Translations under genes and position numbers: made by a program
DNA from: Hydractinia symbiolongicarpus
Lineage: Eukaryota > Cnidaria > Hydrozoa > Anthoathecata > Hydractiniidae
Direction: 5' to 3'
Assembly (NCBI RefSeq): GCF_029227915.1
Contig: NC_079876.1
Location: forward strand, 37,245,828 to 37,309,827
Length of the DNA stretch: 64,000 bases
Part shown: in pieces, positions 27,149-40,628 of the stretch
Layout: each line of letters opens with the position of its first letter
Position numbering within the stretch: the stretch's first letter is position 1
The notes under the pieces: generated by a model
What the model was told of the DNA's origin: nothing
Database searches by the model: none
What the model saw: the letters and a program-made list of their open reading frames with translations, nothing else

Positions 27149-30100
27149 TGTGGGACTTAGTTGAACTAACTTTGGACTGTGACCTAATAAATGTGATAAA
27201 TGAGAAAATTGGACTCCAAGAAATAACATTCTTCTCAATTTGACATGATTGCCGGAACTCAGCGATTACACTGGGCGCTGTGGTAGCACTTCATTTAAAA
27301 ACTTAGATTAATAAGTCATTATCGCGCGCTGAAGAAATAGCGACAGTTTCAAAACTACATTTCATTGCCTTTCTAACGGTGTCAGTCCGTTTGAGTTACA
27401 ACGGTTGCGTCACATATTCGTACCAACATGTACTTAGCGATATTTTTCTCATATTACTAGGTTGCATCGCTTTTAGCAATGAAAGGATTGACTGTGGTAC
27501 TTATTTGAACTAACTTTGGACTGTGACCTAATAAATGTGATAAATGAGAAAATTAGACTCCAAGAAATAACATTCTTCTCAATTTGACATGATTGCCGGA
27601 ACTCAGAGACTACACTGGGCGCTGTGGTAGAACTTCAGTTAAAAACTTAGATTAATAAGTCATTATCGCGCGCTGAAGAAACAGCGGCAGTTTCAAAAAC
27701 TACATTTCATTGAATTTCTAACGGTGTCAGTCCGTTTGAGTTACAACGGTTGGGTCACATATTCGTACCAACATGTATTTAGCGATATTTTTGTTTAAAA
27801 TTACTAGCTTGCATCGCTTTTAACAATGAAACAAATGATTGTGGGACTTAATTGAACTAACTTTGGACTGTGACCTAATAAATGTGATAAATGAGAAAAT
27901 TGGACTCCAAGAAATGACATTTTTCTCAATTTGACATGATTGCCGGAACTCAGCGATTACACTGGGCGCTGTGGTAGCGCTTCATTTAAAAATTTAGATA
28001 AATAAGTCATGCTTTACTGTAGGACCAATCCTAGACGTTATCGCGCGCTGAAGAACTATCAACAGTTTCATAAACTACATTTCATTGAATTTCTAACGGT
28101 GTCAGTCCGTTTGAGTTACAACGGTTGGGTCACATATTCGTACCAACATGTATTTAGCGATATTTTTGTTTAAAATTACTAGCTTGCATCGCTTTTAACA
28201 ATGAAACGATTGACTGTGGGACTTAATTGAACTAACTTTGGACTGTGACCTAATAAATGTGATAAATGAGAAAATTAGACTCCAAGAAATAACATTCTTC
28301 TCAATTTGACATGATTGCCGGAACTCAGCGATTACAATGGGCGCTGTGGTAGCACTTCTTTAAACACTTAGATAAATAAGTCATTTTTTACTGTGGGACC
28401 AATCCCAGCCGTTATCGCGCGCTGAAGAAATAGCGACAGTTTCAAAAACTATGTTTTATTGACTTTCTAATGGTGTCAGTCCGTTTGAGTTACAACGGTT
28501 GTGTCACATATTCGTACCAACATGTATTTAGCGATATTTTTTTTGATATTACTAGGTTGCATCGCTTTTAACAATGAAACGATTGACTGTGGGACTTAGT
28601 TGAACTAACTTTGGACTGTGACCTAATAAATGTGATAAATGAGAAAATTGGACTCCAAGAAATAACATTCTTCTCAATTTGACATGATTGCCGGAACTCA
28701 GCGATTACACTGGGCGCTGTGGTAGCACTTCATTTAAAAACTTAGATTAATAAGTCATTATCGCGCGCTGAAGAAATAGCGACAGTTTCAAAACTACATT
28801 TCATTGCCTTTCTAACGGTGTCAGTCCGTTTGAGTTACAACGGTTGCGTCACATATTCGTACCAACATGTACTTAGCGATATTTTTCTCATATTACTAGG
28901 TTGCATCGCTTTTAACAATGAAAGGATTGACTGTGGTACTTATTTGAACTAACTTTGAACTGTGACCTAATAAATGTGATAAATGAGAAAATTAGACTCC
29001 AAGAAATAACATTCTTCTCAATTTGACATGATTGCCGGAACTCAGGGATTACATTGGGCGCTGTGGTACCACTTCATTTAAAAACTTAGATTAATAAGTC
29101 ATTTTTTACTGTGGGACCAATCCCAGCCGTTATCGCGCGCTGAAGAAATAGCGACAGTTTCAAAAACTACATTTTATTGATTTTTCTAATGGTGTCAGTC
29201 CGTTTGAGTTACAACGGTTGTGTCACATATTTGTACCAACATGTATTTAGCGATATTTTTTTTGATATTACTAGGTTGCATCGCTTTTAACAATGAAACG
29301 ATTGACTGTGGGACTTAGTTGAACTAACTTTGGACTGTGACCTAATAAATGTGATAAATGAGAAAATTGGACTCCAAGAAATAACATTCTTCTCAATTTG
29401 ACATGATTGCCGGAACTCAGCGATTACACTGGGCGCTGTGGTAGCACTTCATTTAAAAACTTAGATTAATAAGTCATTATCGTGCGCTGAAGAAATAGCG
29501 ACAGTTTCAAAACTATATTTCATTGCCTTTCTAACGGTGTCAGTCCGTTTGAGTTACAACGGTTGGGTCACATATTCGTACCAAGATGTACTTAGCGATA
29601 TTTTTCTCATATTACTAGGTTGCATCGCTTTTAACAATGAAAGGATTGACTGTGGTACTTATTTGAACTAACCTTGGACTGTGACCTAATAAATGTGATA
29701 AATGAGAAAATTGGACTCCAAGAAATAACATTCTTCTTAATTTGACATGATTGCCGGAACTCAGGGATTACACTGGGCGCTGTGGTACCACTTCATTTAA
29801 AAACTTAGATTAATAAGTCATTTTTTACTGTGGGACCAATCCCAGCCGTTATCGCGCGCTGAAGAAATAGCGACAGTTTCAAAAACTACATTTTATAGAT
29901 TTTCTAATGGTGTCAGTCCGTTTGAGTTACAACGGTTGGGTCACATATTCGTACCAACATGTATTTAGCGATATTTTTTTTTGATATTACTAGGTTGCAT
30001 CGCTTTTAACAATGAAACGATTGACTGTGGGACTTAGTTGAACTAACTTTGGACTGTGACCTAATAAATGTGATAAATGAGAAAATTGGACTCCAAGAAA

Positions 30101-30235
30101 TAACATTCTTCTCAATTTGACATGATTGCCGGAACTCAGCGATTACACTGGGCGCTGTGGTAGCACTTCATTTAAAAACTTAGATTAATAAGTCATTATC
30201 GCGCGCTGAAGAAATAGCGACAGTTTCAAAAACTA
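27149..30235 (+). repeat. 718-719-bp dimers plus chimeric units
   Basis: Units with GGTTGTGTCAC or its variants at 28519, 29238 and 29956 are 719 and 718 bp apart. They alternate with 28-bp-deleted units having GTACTTAGCGATATTTTTC and GTGGTACCAC. 27100-27600 repeats at 28540-29039 (offset 1439). The unit at 28145 begins as a GTTTAAAATT unit and continues as the second half of the CACCTATTCG unit, so one unit was lost there. Two shortened units follow one another at 27425 and 27770. Confidence 0.75.
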
Positions 30236-32109
30236 CATTTCATTGACTTTCTAACGGTGTCAGTCCGTTTAAGTTACGACGGTTTGGTCGCATACTCGTA
30301 CCAACATGCATTTAGCGCTATTTTTCTAATATTACTAGGTTGCATCGCTTTTAACTATGAAACGATTGACTGTGGGACTTATTTGAACTAACTTTGGACT
30401 GTCACCTGATAAATGTGATAAAGGAGACAATTGGACTCCAAGAAATAACATTCTTCTTAATTTGACATGATTGCCGAAACTCAGCGATTACACTGGGCGC
30501 TGTGGTAGCGCTTCATTTAAAAATTTAGGTAAATAAGTCATGCTTTACTGTGGGACCAATCCTAGACGTTATCGCGCGCTGAAGAACTATCGACAGTTTC
30601 ATAAACTACATTTCATTGACTTTCTAACGGTGTCAGTCCGTTTGAGTTACAACGGTTGGGTCACATATTCGCACCAACATGTATTTAGCGATAATTTTGT
30701 TTAAAATTACTAGCTTGCATCGCTTTTAACAATGAAACAAATGATTGTGGGACTTAATTGAACAAACTTTGGACTGTGACCTGATAAATGTGATAAATGA
30801 GACAATTGGACTCCAAGAAATAACATTCTTCTTAATTTGACGTGATTGCCAGAACTCAGCGATTACACTGGGCGCTGTTGTAGCGCTTCATTTAAAAATT
30901 TAGATAAATAAGTCATCATTTACTGTGGAACCAATCCTATCCGTTATCGAGCGCTGAAGAAATAGCGACAGTTTCAAAAACTACATTTTACTGACTTTCT
31001 AACGGTGTCAGTCCGTTTGAGTTACAACGGTTTGGTCACCTATTCGTACCAACATGTATTTAGCGCTATTTTTCTGATATTACTAAGTTGCATCGCTTTT
31101 AACTATGAAACGATTGACTGTGAGACTTAATTGAACTAACTTTGGACTGTGACCTAATAAATGTGATAAATGAGAAAATTGGACTCCAAGAAATAACATT
31201 CTTCTCAATTTGACATGATTGCGGAACTCAGCGATTACACTGGGCGCTGTGGTGGCACTTCTTTAAACACTTAGATTAATAAGTCATTTTTTACTGTGGG
31301 ACCAATCCTAGCCGTTAGCGCGCGCTTAAGAAATAGAGACAGTTTCAAATACTACATTTCACTGACTTTGTAACGGCGTCAGTCCGTTTGAGTTTCAACG
31401 GTTGGGTCACATATTCGTACCAACATGTATTTAGCGATATTTTTCTCATATTACTAAGTTACATCGCTTTTAACAGTGAAACGATTGACTGTGGGACTAA
31501 ATTGAACTGATTTTGAACTGTGACCTTATAAATGCTATAAGTGAGTCAACTGGACTCCAACAAATAACATTCTTCTTAATTTGACGTAATTGCCGGACTC
31601 AGCCATGGCACTGGGCGCTGTGGTAGCGCTTCATTTAAAAGTTTAAATAAATCAGTCATTTTTTACTGTGGGACCAATCCTAGCCGTTATTGCGCGCTGA
31701 AGAAATAGCGACAGTTTCAAAAACTACATTTTATTGACTTTCTAACGGTGTCAGTCCGTTTGGGTTTCAACGGTGGCGTCACATATTCGTACCAACATGT
31801 ATTTAGCGATATTTTTTTTGATATTACTAGGTTGCATCGCTTTTAACAATGAAACGATTGACTGTGGGACTTAATTGAACTAACTTTGGACTGTGACCTG
31901 ATAAATGTGATAAATGAGACAATTGGACTCTAAGAAATAACATTCTTCTTAATTTGTCGGGATTGCCGGAACTCAGCGATTACACTGGGCGCTGAGGTAT
32001 CGCTTCATTTAAAAATTTAGATAAATAAGTCATTCTTCACTGTGAGACCAATCCTAGCCGTTATCGCGCGCTGAAGAAATATCGACAGTTTCATAAACTA
32101 CATTTCATT
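30236..32109 (+). repeat. Satellite block copied from, or to, the 17-20 kb region
   Basis: Boxes 29583, 29956, 30303, 30676 and 31051 sit 11300-11301 bp from 18283, 18656, 19002, 19375 and 19750, with the same subtype order. From about 31565 onward the match switches to 17340-18300 at an offset of about 14228 bp (31794/17566, 32168/17940). The block therefore joins two segments in an order different from the one near 17-20 kb. Confidence 0.65.
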
Positions 32110-35100
32110 GACTTTCTAACGGTGCCAGTCCGTTTGAGTTACAATGGTTGGGTCACATATTCGTACCAACATGTATTTAGCGATATTTTTTGATATTACT
32201 AGGTTGTATCGCTTTTAACAATGAAACGATTGACTGTGGGACTTAATTGAACTAACTGTGGACTGTGACCTAATAAATGTGATAAATGAGAAAATTGGAC
32301 TCCAAGAAATAACATTCTTCTCAATTTGACATGATTGCCTGAACTCAGCGAATACACTTGGCGCTGTGGTAGCACTTCATTTAAAAACTTAGATTAATAA
32401 GTCATTATCGCGCGCTGAAGAAATAGCGACAGTTTCAAAAACTACATTTCATTGCCTTTCTAACGGTGTCAGTCCGTTTGAGTTACAACGGTTGGGTCAC
32501 ATATTCGTACCAACATGTACTTAGCGATATTTTTCTCATATTACAAGGTTGCATCGCTTTTAACAGTGAAACGATTGACTGTGGGACTAAATTGAACTGA
32601 TTTTGGACTGTGACCTTATAAATGCTATAAGTGAGCCAACTGGACTCCAACAAATAACATTCTTCTTAATTTGACGTAATTGCCGGACTCAGCGATTGCA
32701 CTGGGCGCTGTGGTAGCGCTTCATTTAAAAGTTTAAATAAATCTGTCATTTTTTACTGTGGGACCAATCCTAGCCGTTATTGCGCTCTGAAGAAATAGCG
32801 ACAGTTTCAAAAACTACATTTTATTGACTTTCTAACGGTGTCAGTCCGTTTGAGTTTCAACGCTGGCGTCACATATTCGTACCAACATGTATTTAGCGAT
32901 ATTTTTTTTGATATTACTAGGTTGCATCGCTTTTAACAATGAAACGCTTGACTGTGGTACTTATTTGAACTAACTTTAGACTGTGACCTAATAAATGTGA
33001 TAAATGAGAAAATTGGACTCCAAGAAATAACATTCTTCTCAATTTGACATGATTGCCGGAACTCAGGGATTACACTGGGCGCTGTGGTACCACTTCATTT
33101 AAAAACTTAGATTAATAAGTCATTTTTTACTGTGGGACCAATCCCAGCCGTTATCGCGCGCTGAAGAAATAGGGACAGTTTCAAAAACTACATTTTATTG
33201 ACTTTCTAATGGTGTCAGTCCGTTTGAGTTACAACGGTTGTGTCACATATTCGTACCAACATGTATTTAGCGATATTTTTTTTGATATTACTAGGTTGCA
33301 TCGCTTTTAACAATGAAACGATTGACTGTGGGACTTAGTTGAACTAACTTTGGACTGTGACCAAATAAATGTGATAAATGAGAAAATTGGACTCCAAGAA
33401 ATAACATTCTTCTCAATTTGACATGATTGCCGAAACTCAGCGATTACACTGGGCGCTGTGGTAGCGCTTCATTTAAAAATTTAGATAAATAAGTCATGCT
33501 TTACTGTGGGACAAATCCTAGACGTTATCGCGCGCTGAAGAACTATCGACAGTTTGATAAACTACATTTCATTGACTTTCTAACGGTGCCAGTCCGTTTG
33601 AGTTACAACGGTTGGGTCACATATTCGTACCAACATGTACTTAGCGATATTTTTTGATATTACTAGGTTGTATCGCTTTTAACAATGAAACGATTGACTG
33701 TGGTACTTAATTGAACTAACTGTGGACTGTGACTTAATAAATGTAATAAATCAGAAGATTGGACTCCAAGAAATAACATTCTTCTCAATTTGACATGATT
33801 GCCTGAACTCAGCGAATACACTTGGCGCTGTGGTAGCACTTCATTTAAAAACTTAGATTAATAAGTCATTATCGCGCGCTGAAGAAATAGCGACAGTTTC
33901 AAAAACTACATTTCATTGCCTTTCTAACGGTGTCAGTCCGTTTGAGTTACAACGGTTGGGTCACATATTCGTACCAACATGTACTTAGCGATATTTTTCT
34001 CATATTACAAGGTTGCATCGCTTTTAACAGTGAAACGATTGACTGTGGGACTAAATTGAACTGATTTTGGACTGTGACCTTATAAATGCTATAAGTGAGC
34101 CAACTGGACTCCAACAAATAACATTCTTCTTAATTTGACATGATTGCCGGAACTCAGGGATTACACTGGGCGCTGTGGTACCACTTCATTTAAAAACTTA
34201 GATTAATAAGTCATTTTTTACTGTGGGACCAATCCCAGCCGTTATCGCGCGCTGAAGAAATAGCGACAATTTCAAAAACTACATTTTATTGACTTTCTAA
34301 TGGTGTCAGTCCGTTTGAGTTACAACGGTTGTGTCACATATTCGTACCAACATGTATTTAGCGATATTTTTTTTGATATTACTAGGTTGCATCGCTTTAA
34401 ACAATGAAACGATTGACTGTGGGACTTAGTTGAACTAACTTTGGACTGTGACCAAATAAATGTGATAAATGAGAAAATTGGACTCCAAGAAATAACATTC
34501 TTCTCAATTTGACATGATTGCCGAAACTCAGCGATTACACTGGGCGCTGTGGTAGCGCTTCATTTAAAAATTTAGATAAATAAGTCATGTTTTACTGTGG
34601 GACAAATCCTAGACGTTATCGCGCGCTGAAGAACTATCGACAGTTTGATAAACTACATTTCATTGACTTTCTAACGGTGCCAGTCCGTTTGAGTTACAAC
34701 GGTTGGGTCACATATTCGTACCAACATGTACTTAGCGATATTTTTTGATATTACTAGGTTGTATCGCTTTTACCAATGAAACGATTGACTGTGGGACTTT
34801 ATTGAACTAACTGTGGACTGTGACCTAATAAATGTAATAAATGAGAAGATTGGACTCCAAGAGATAACATTCTTCTCAATTTGACATGATTGCCGGAACT
34901 CAGCGAATACACTGGGCGCTGTGGTAGCACTTTATTTAAAAACTTAGATTAATAAGTCATTATCGCGCGCTGAAGAAATAGCGACAGTTTCAAAAACTAC
35001 ATTTCATTGCCTTTCTAACGGTGTCAGTCCGTTTGAGTTACAACGGTTGGGTCACATATTCGTACCAACATGTACTTAGCGATATTTTTCTCATATTACA

Positions 35101-37340
35101 AGGTTGCATCGCTTTTAACAGTGAAACGATTGACTGTGGGACTAAATTGAACTGATTTTGGACTGTGACCTTATAAATGCTATAAGTGAGCCAACTGGAC
35201 TCCAACAAATAACATTCTTCTTAATTTGACGTAATTGCCGGACTCAGCGATTGCACTGGGCGCTGTGGTAGCGCTTCATTTAAAAGTTTAAATAAATCTG
35301 TCATTTTTTACTGTGGTACCAATCCTAGCCGTTATTGCGCGCTGAAGAAATAGCGACAGTTTCAAAAACTACATTTTATTGACTTTCTAACGGTGTCAGT
35401 CCGTTTGAGTTTCAACGCTGGCATCACATATTCGTACCAACATGTATTTAGCGATATTTTTTTTGATATTACTAGGTTGCATCGCTTTTAACAATGAAAC
35501 GCTTGACTGTGGTACTTATTTGAACTAACTTTAGACTGTGACCTAATAAATGTGATAAATGAGAAAATTGGACTCCAAGAAATAACATTCTTTTCAATTT
35601 GACATGATTGCCGGAACTCAGGGATTACACTGGGCGCTGTGGTACCACTTCATTTAAAAACTTAGATTAATAAGTCATTTTTTACTGTGGGACCAATCCC
35701 AGCCGTTATCGCGCGCTGAAGAAATAGCGACAGTTTCAAAAACTACATTTTATTGACTTTCTAATGGTGTCAGTCCGTTTGAGTTACAACGGTTGTGTCA
35801 CATATTCGTACCAACATGTATTTAGCGATATTTTTTTTGATATTACTAGGTTGCATCGCTTTTAACAATGAAACGATTGACTGTGGGACTTAGTTGAACT
35901 AACTTTGGACTGTGACCAAATAAATGTGATAAATGAGAAAATTGGACTCCAAGAAATAACATTCTTCTCAATTTGACATGATTGCCGAAACTCAGCGATT
36001 ACACTGGGCGCTGTGGTAGCGCTTCATTTAAAAATTTAGATAAATAAGTCATGTTTTACTGTGGGACAAATCCTAGACGTTATCGCGCGCTGAAGAACTA
36101 TCGACAGTTTGATAAACTACATTTCATTGACTTTCTAACGGTGCCAGTCCGTTTGAGTTACAACGGTTGGATCACATATTCGTACCAACATGTACTTAGC
36201 GATATTTTTTGATATTACTAGGTTGTATCGCTTTTACCAATGAAACGATTGACTGTGGGACTTAATTGAACTAACTGTGGACTGTGACCTAATAAATGTA
36301 ATAAATGAGAAGATTGGACTCCAAGAGATAACATTCTTCTCAATTTGACATGATTGCCGGAACTCAGCGAATACACTGGGCGCTGTGGTAGCACTTTATT
36401 TAAAAACTTAGATTAATAAGTCATTATCGCGCGCTGAAGAAATAGCGACAGTTTCAAAAACTACATTTCATTGCCTTTTTAACGGTGTCAGTCCGTTTGA
36501 GTTACAACAGTTGGGTCACATATTCGTACCAACATGTACTTAGCGATATTTTTCTCATATTACAAGGTTGCATCGCTTTTAACAGTGAAACGATTGACTG
36601 TGGGACTAAATTGAACTGATTTTGGACTGTGACCTTATAAATGCTATAAGTGAGCCAACTGGACTCCAACAAATAACATTCTTCTTAATTTGACGTAATT
36701 GCCGGACTCAGCGATTGCACTGGGCGCTGTGGTAGCGCTTCATTTAAAAGTTTAAATAAATCTGTCATTTTTTACTGTGGGACCAATCCTAGCCGTTATT
36801 GCGCGCTGAAGAAATAGCGACAGTTTCAAAAACTACATTTTATTGACTTTCTAACGGTGTCAGTCCGTTTGAGTTTCAACGCTGGCGTCACATATTCGTA
36901 CCAACATGTATTTAGCGATATTTTTTTGATATTACTAGGTTGCATCGCTTTTAACAATGAAACGCTTGACTGTGGTACTTATTTGAACTAAGTTTGGACT
37001 GTGACCTAATAAATGTGATAAATGAGAAAATTGGACTCCAAGAAATAACATTCTTCTCAATTTGACATGATTGCCGGAACTCAGGGATTACACTGGGCGC
37101 TGTGGTATCACTTCATTTAAAAACTTAGATTAATAAGTCATTTTTTAATGTGGGACCAATCCCAGCCGTTATCGCGCGCTGAAGAAATAGCGACAGTTTC
37201 AAAAACTACATTTTATTGACTTTCTAATGGTGTCAGTCCGTTTGAGTTACAACGGTTGTGTCACATATTCGTACCAACATGTATTTAGCGACATTTTTTT
37301 TGATATTACTAGGTTGCATCGCCTTTAACAATGAAACGAT
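32110..37340 (+). repeat. 1464-bp tetramer A-B-C-D, with one copy lacking unit B
   Basis: A has ATTACAAGGTTGCATCGC (boxes 32512, 33976, 35067, 36531). B has TTTCAACGCTGG (32884, 35439, 36903). C has GGTTGTGTCAC (33258, 34349, 35813, 37276). D has TAGGTTGTATCGC (32168, 33632, 34723, 36187). A-to-A distances are 1464, 1091 and 1464 bp. In the 33976-35067 copy the first part of A runs directly into the later part of B (joint near 34135, in the shared CTTAATTTGAC), removing 373 bp. The D unit carries the 28-bp deletion. Confidence 0.88.
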
Positions 37341-39096
37341 TGACTGTGGGACTTAATTGAACAAACTTTGGACTGTGACCTGATAAATGTGATAAATGAG
37401 ACAATTGGACTCCAAGAAATAACATTCTTCTTAATTTGACGTGATTGCCAGAATTCAGCGATTACACTGGGCGCTGTTGTAGCGCTTCATTTAAAAATTT
37501 GGATAAATAAGTCATCATTTACTGTGGAACCAATCCTATCCGTTATCGAGCGCTGAAGAAATAGCGACAGTTTCGAAAACTACATTTCATTGACTTTCTA
37601 ACGGTGTTAGTCCGTTTGAGTTACAACGGTTTGGTCACCTATTCGTACCAACATGTATTGAGCGCTATTTTTCTGATATTACTAAGTTGCATCGCTTTTA
37701 ACTATGAAACGATTGACTGTGAGACTTAATTGAACTAACTTTGGACTGTGACCTAATAAATGTGATAAATGAGAAAATTGGACTCCAAGAAATAACATTC
37801 TTCTCAATTTGACATGATTGCCGGAACTCAGCGATTACACTGGGCGCTGTGGTAGCACTTCTTTAAACACTTAGATTAATAAGTCGTTTTTTACTGTGGG
37901 ACCAATCCTAGCCGTTAGCGCGCGCTTAAGAAATAGAGACAGTTTCAAATACTACATTTCACTGACTTTGTAACGGTGTCAGTCCGTTTAAGTTTCAACG
38001 GTTGGGTCACATATTCGTACCAACATGTATTTAGCGATATTTTTCTCATATTACTAAGTTACATCGCTTTTAACAGTGAAACGATTGACTGTGGGACTAA
38101 ATTGAACTGATTTTGAACTGTGACCTTATAAATGCTATAAGTGAGTCAACTGGACTCCAACAAATAACATTCTTCTTAATTTGACGTAATTGCCGGACTC
38201 AGCGATTGCACTGGGCGCTGTGGTAGCGCTTCATTTAAAAGTTTAAATGAATCAGTCATTTTTTACTGTGGGACCAATCCTAGCCGTTATCGCGTGCTGA
38301 AGAAATATCGACAGTTTCATAAACTACATTTCATTGACTTTCTAACGGTGCCAGTCCGTTTGAGTTACAACGGTTGGGTCACATATTCGTACCAACATGT
38401 ATTTAGCGATATTTTTTGATATTACTAGGTTGTATCGCTTTTAACAATGAAACGATTGACTGTGGGATTTAATTGAACTAACTTTGGACTGTGACCTAAT
38501 AAATGTGATAAATGAGAAAATTGGACTCCAAGAAATAACATTCTTCTCAATTTGACATGATTGCCGGAACTCAGCGAATACACTTGGCGCTGTGGTAGCA
38601 CTTCATTTAAAAACTTAGATTAATAAGTCATTATCGCGCGCTGTAGAAATAGCGACAGTTTCAAAAACTACATTTCATTGCCTTTCTAACGGTGCCAGTC
38701 CGTTTGAGTTACAACGGTTTGGTCACCTATTCGTACCAACATGTATTTAGCGCTATTTTTCTGATATTACTAAGTTGCATCGCTTTTAACTATGAAACGA
38801 TTGACTGTGAGACTTAATTGAACTAACTTTGGACTGTGACCTAATAAATGTGATAAATGAGAAAATTGGACTCCAAGAAATAACATTCTTCTCAATTTGA
38901 CATGATTGCCGGAACTCAGCGATTACACTGGGCGCTGTGGTAGCACTTCTTTAAACACTTAGATTAATAAGTCGTTTTTTACTGTGGGACCAATCCTAGC
39001 CGTTAGCGCGCGCTTAAGAAATAGAGACAGTTTCAAATACTACATTTCACTGACTTTGTAACGGTGTCAGTCCGTTTAAGTTTCAACGGTTGGGTC

Positions 39097-39141
39097 ACAT
39101 ATTCGTACCAACATGTATTTAACATATTCGTACCAACATGT
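39097..39141 (+). repeat. 25-bp tandem duplication of the conserved box
   Basis: Two complete 20-bp boxes lie at 39097-39116 and 39122-39141, start to start 25 bp. The interval to the next unit is therefore 397 bp instead of 372. The duplicated segment is the conserved box plus the following ATTTA, with no other material. The equivalent unit at 38022 has a single box, so the duplication is derived. Confidence 0.9.
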
Positions 39142-40583
39142 ATTTAGCGATATTTTTCTCATATTACTAAGTTACATCGCTTTTAACAGTGAAACGATTG
39201 ACTGTGGGACTAAATTGAACTGATTTTGAACTGTGACCTTATAAATGCTATAAGTGAGTCAACTGGACTCCAACAAATAACATTCTTCTTAATTTGACGT
39301 AATTGCCGGACTCAGCGATTGCACTGGGCGCTGTGGTAGCGCTTCATTTAAAAGTTTAAATTAATCAGTCATTTTTTACTGTGGGACCAATCCTAGCCGT
39401 TATTGCGCGCTGAAGAAATAGCGACAGTTTCAAAAACTACATTTTATTGACTTTCTAACGGTGTCAGTCCGTTTGGGTTTCAACGGTGGCGTCACATATT
39501 CGTACCAACATGTATTTAGCGATAATTTTTTTGATATTACTAGGTTGCATCGCTTTTAACAATGAAACGATTGACTGTGGGACTTAATTGAACTAACTTT
39601 CGACTTTGACCTGATAAATGTGATAAATGAGACAATTGGACTCTAAGAAATAACATTCTTCTTAATTTGTCGGGATTGCCGGAACTCAGCGATTACACTG
39701 GGCGCTGAGGTATCGCTTCATTTAAAAATTTAGATAAATAAGTCATTCTTCACTGTGAGACCAATCCTAGCCGTTATCGCGCGCTGAAGAAATATCGACA
39801 GTTTCATAAACTACATTTCATTGACTTTCTAACGGTGCCAGTCCGTTTGAGTTACAACAGTTGGGTCACATATTCGTACCAACATGTATTTAGCGATATT
39901 TTTTGATATTACTAGGTTGTATCGCTTTTAACAATGAAACGATTGACTGTGGGATTTAATTGAACTAACTTTGGACTGTGACCTAATAAATGTGATAAAT
40001 GAGAAAATTGGACTCCAAGAAATAACATTCTTCTCAATTTGACATGATTGCCGGAACTCAGCGAATACACTTGGCGCTGTGGTAGCACTTCATTTAAAAA
40101 CTTAGATTAATAAGTCATTATCGCGCGCTGTAGAAATAGCGACAGTTTCAAAAACTACATTTCATTGCCTTTCTAACGGTGTCAGTCCGTTTGAGTTACA
40201 ACGGTTTGGTCACCTATTCGTACCAACATGTATTTAGCGCTATTTTTCTGATATTACTTAGTTGCATCGCTTTTAACTATGAAACGATTAACTGTGGGAC
40301 TAAATTGAACTAACTTTGGACTGTGACCTAATAAATGTGATAAATGAGAAAATTGGACTCCAAGAAATAACATTCTTCTCAATTTGACATGATTGCCGGA
40401 ACTCAGCGATTACACTGGGCGCTGTGGTAGCACTTCTTTAAACACTTAGATTAATAAGTCGTTTTTTACTGTGGGACCAATCCTAGCCGTTAGCGCGCGC
40501 TTAAGAAATAGAGACAGTTTCAAATACTACATTTCACTGACTTTGTAACGGTGTCAGTCCGTTTAAGTTTCAACGGTTGGGTC

Positions 40584-40628
40584 ACATATTCGTACCAACA
40601 TGTATTTAACATATTCGTACCAACATGT
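40584..40628 (+). repeat. 25-bp tandem duplication of the conserved box, amplified copy
   Basis: Boxes at 40584-40603 and 40609-40628, exactly 1487 bp from the pair at 39097 and identical in arrangement. The duplication arose once and was then carried along when the surrounding tetramer was amplified. Confidence 0.9.
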
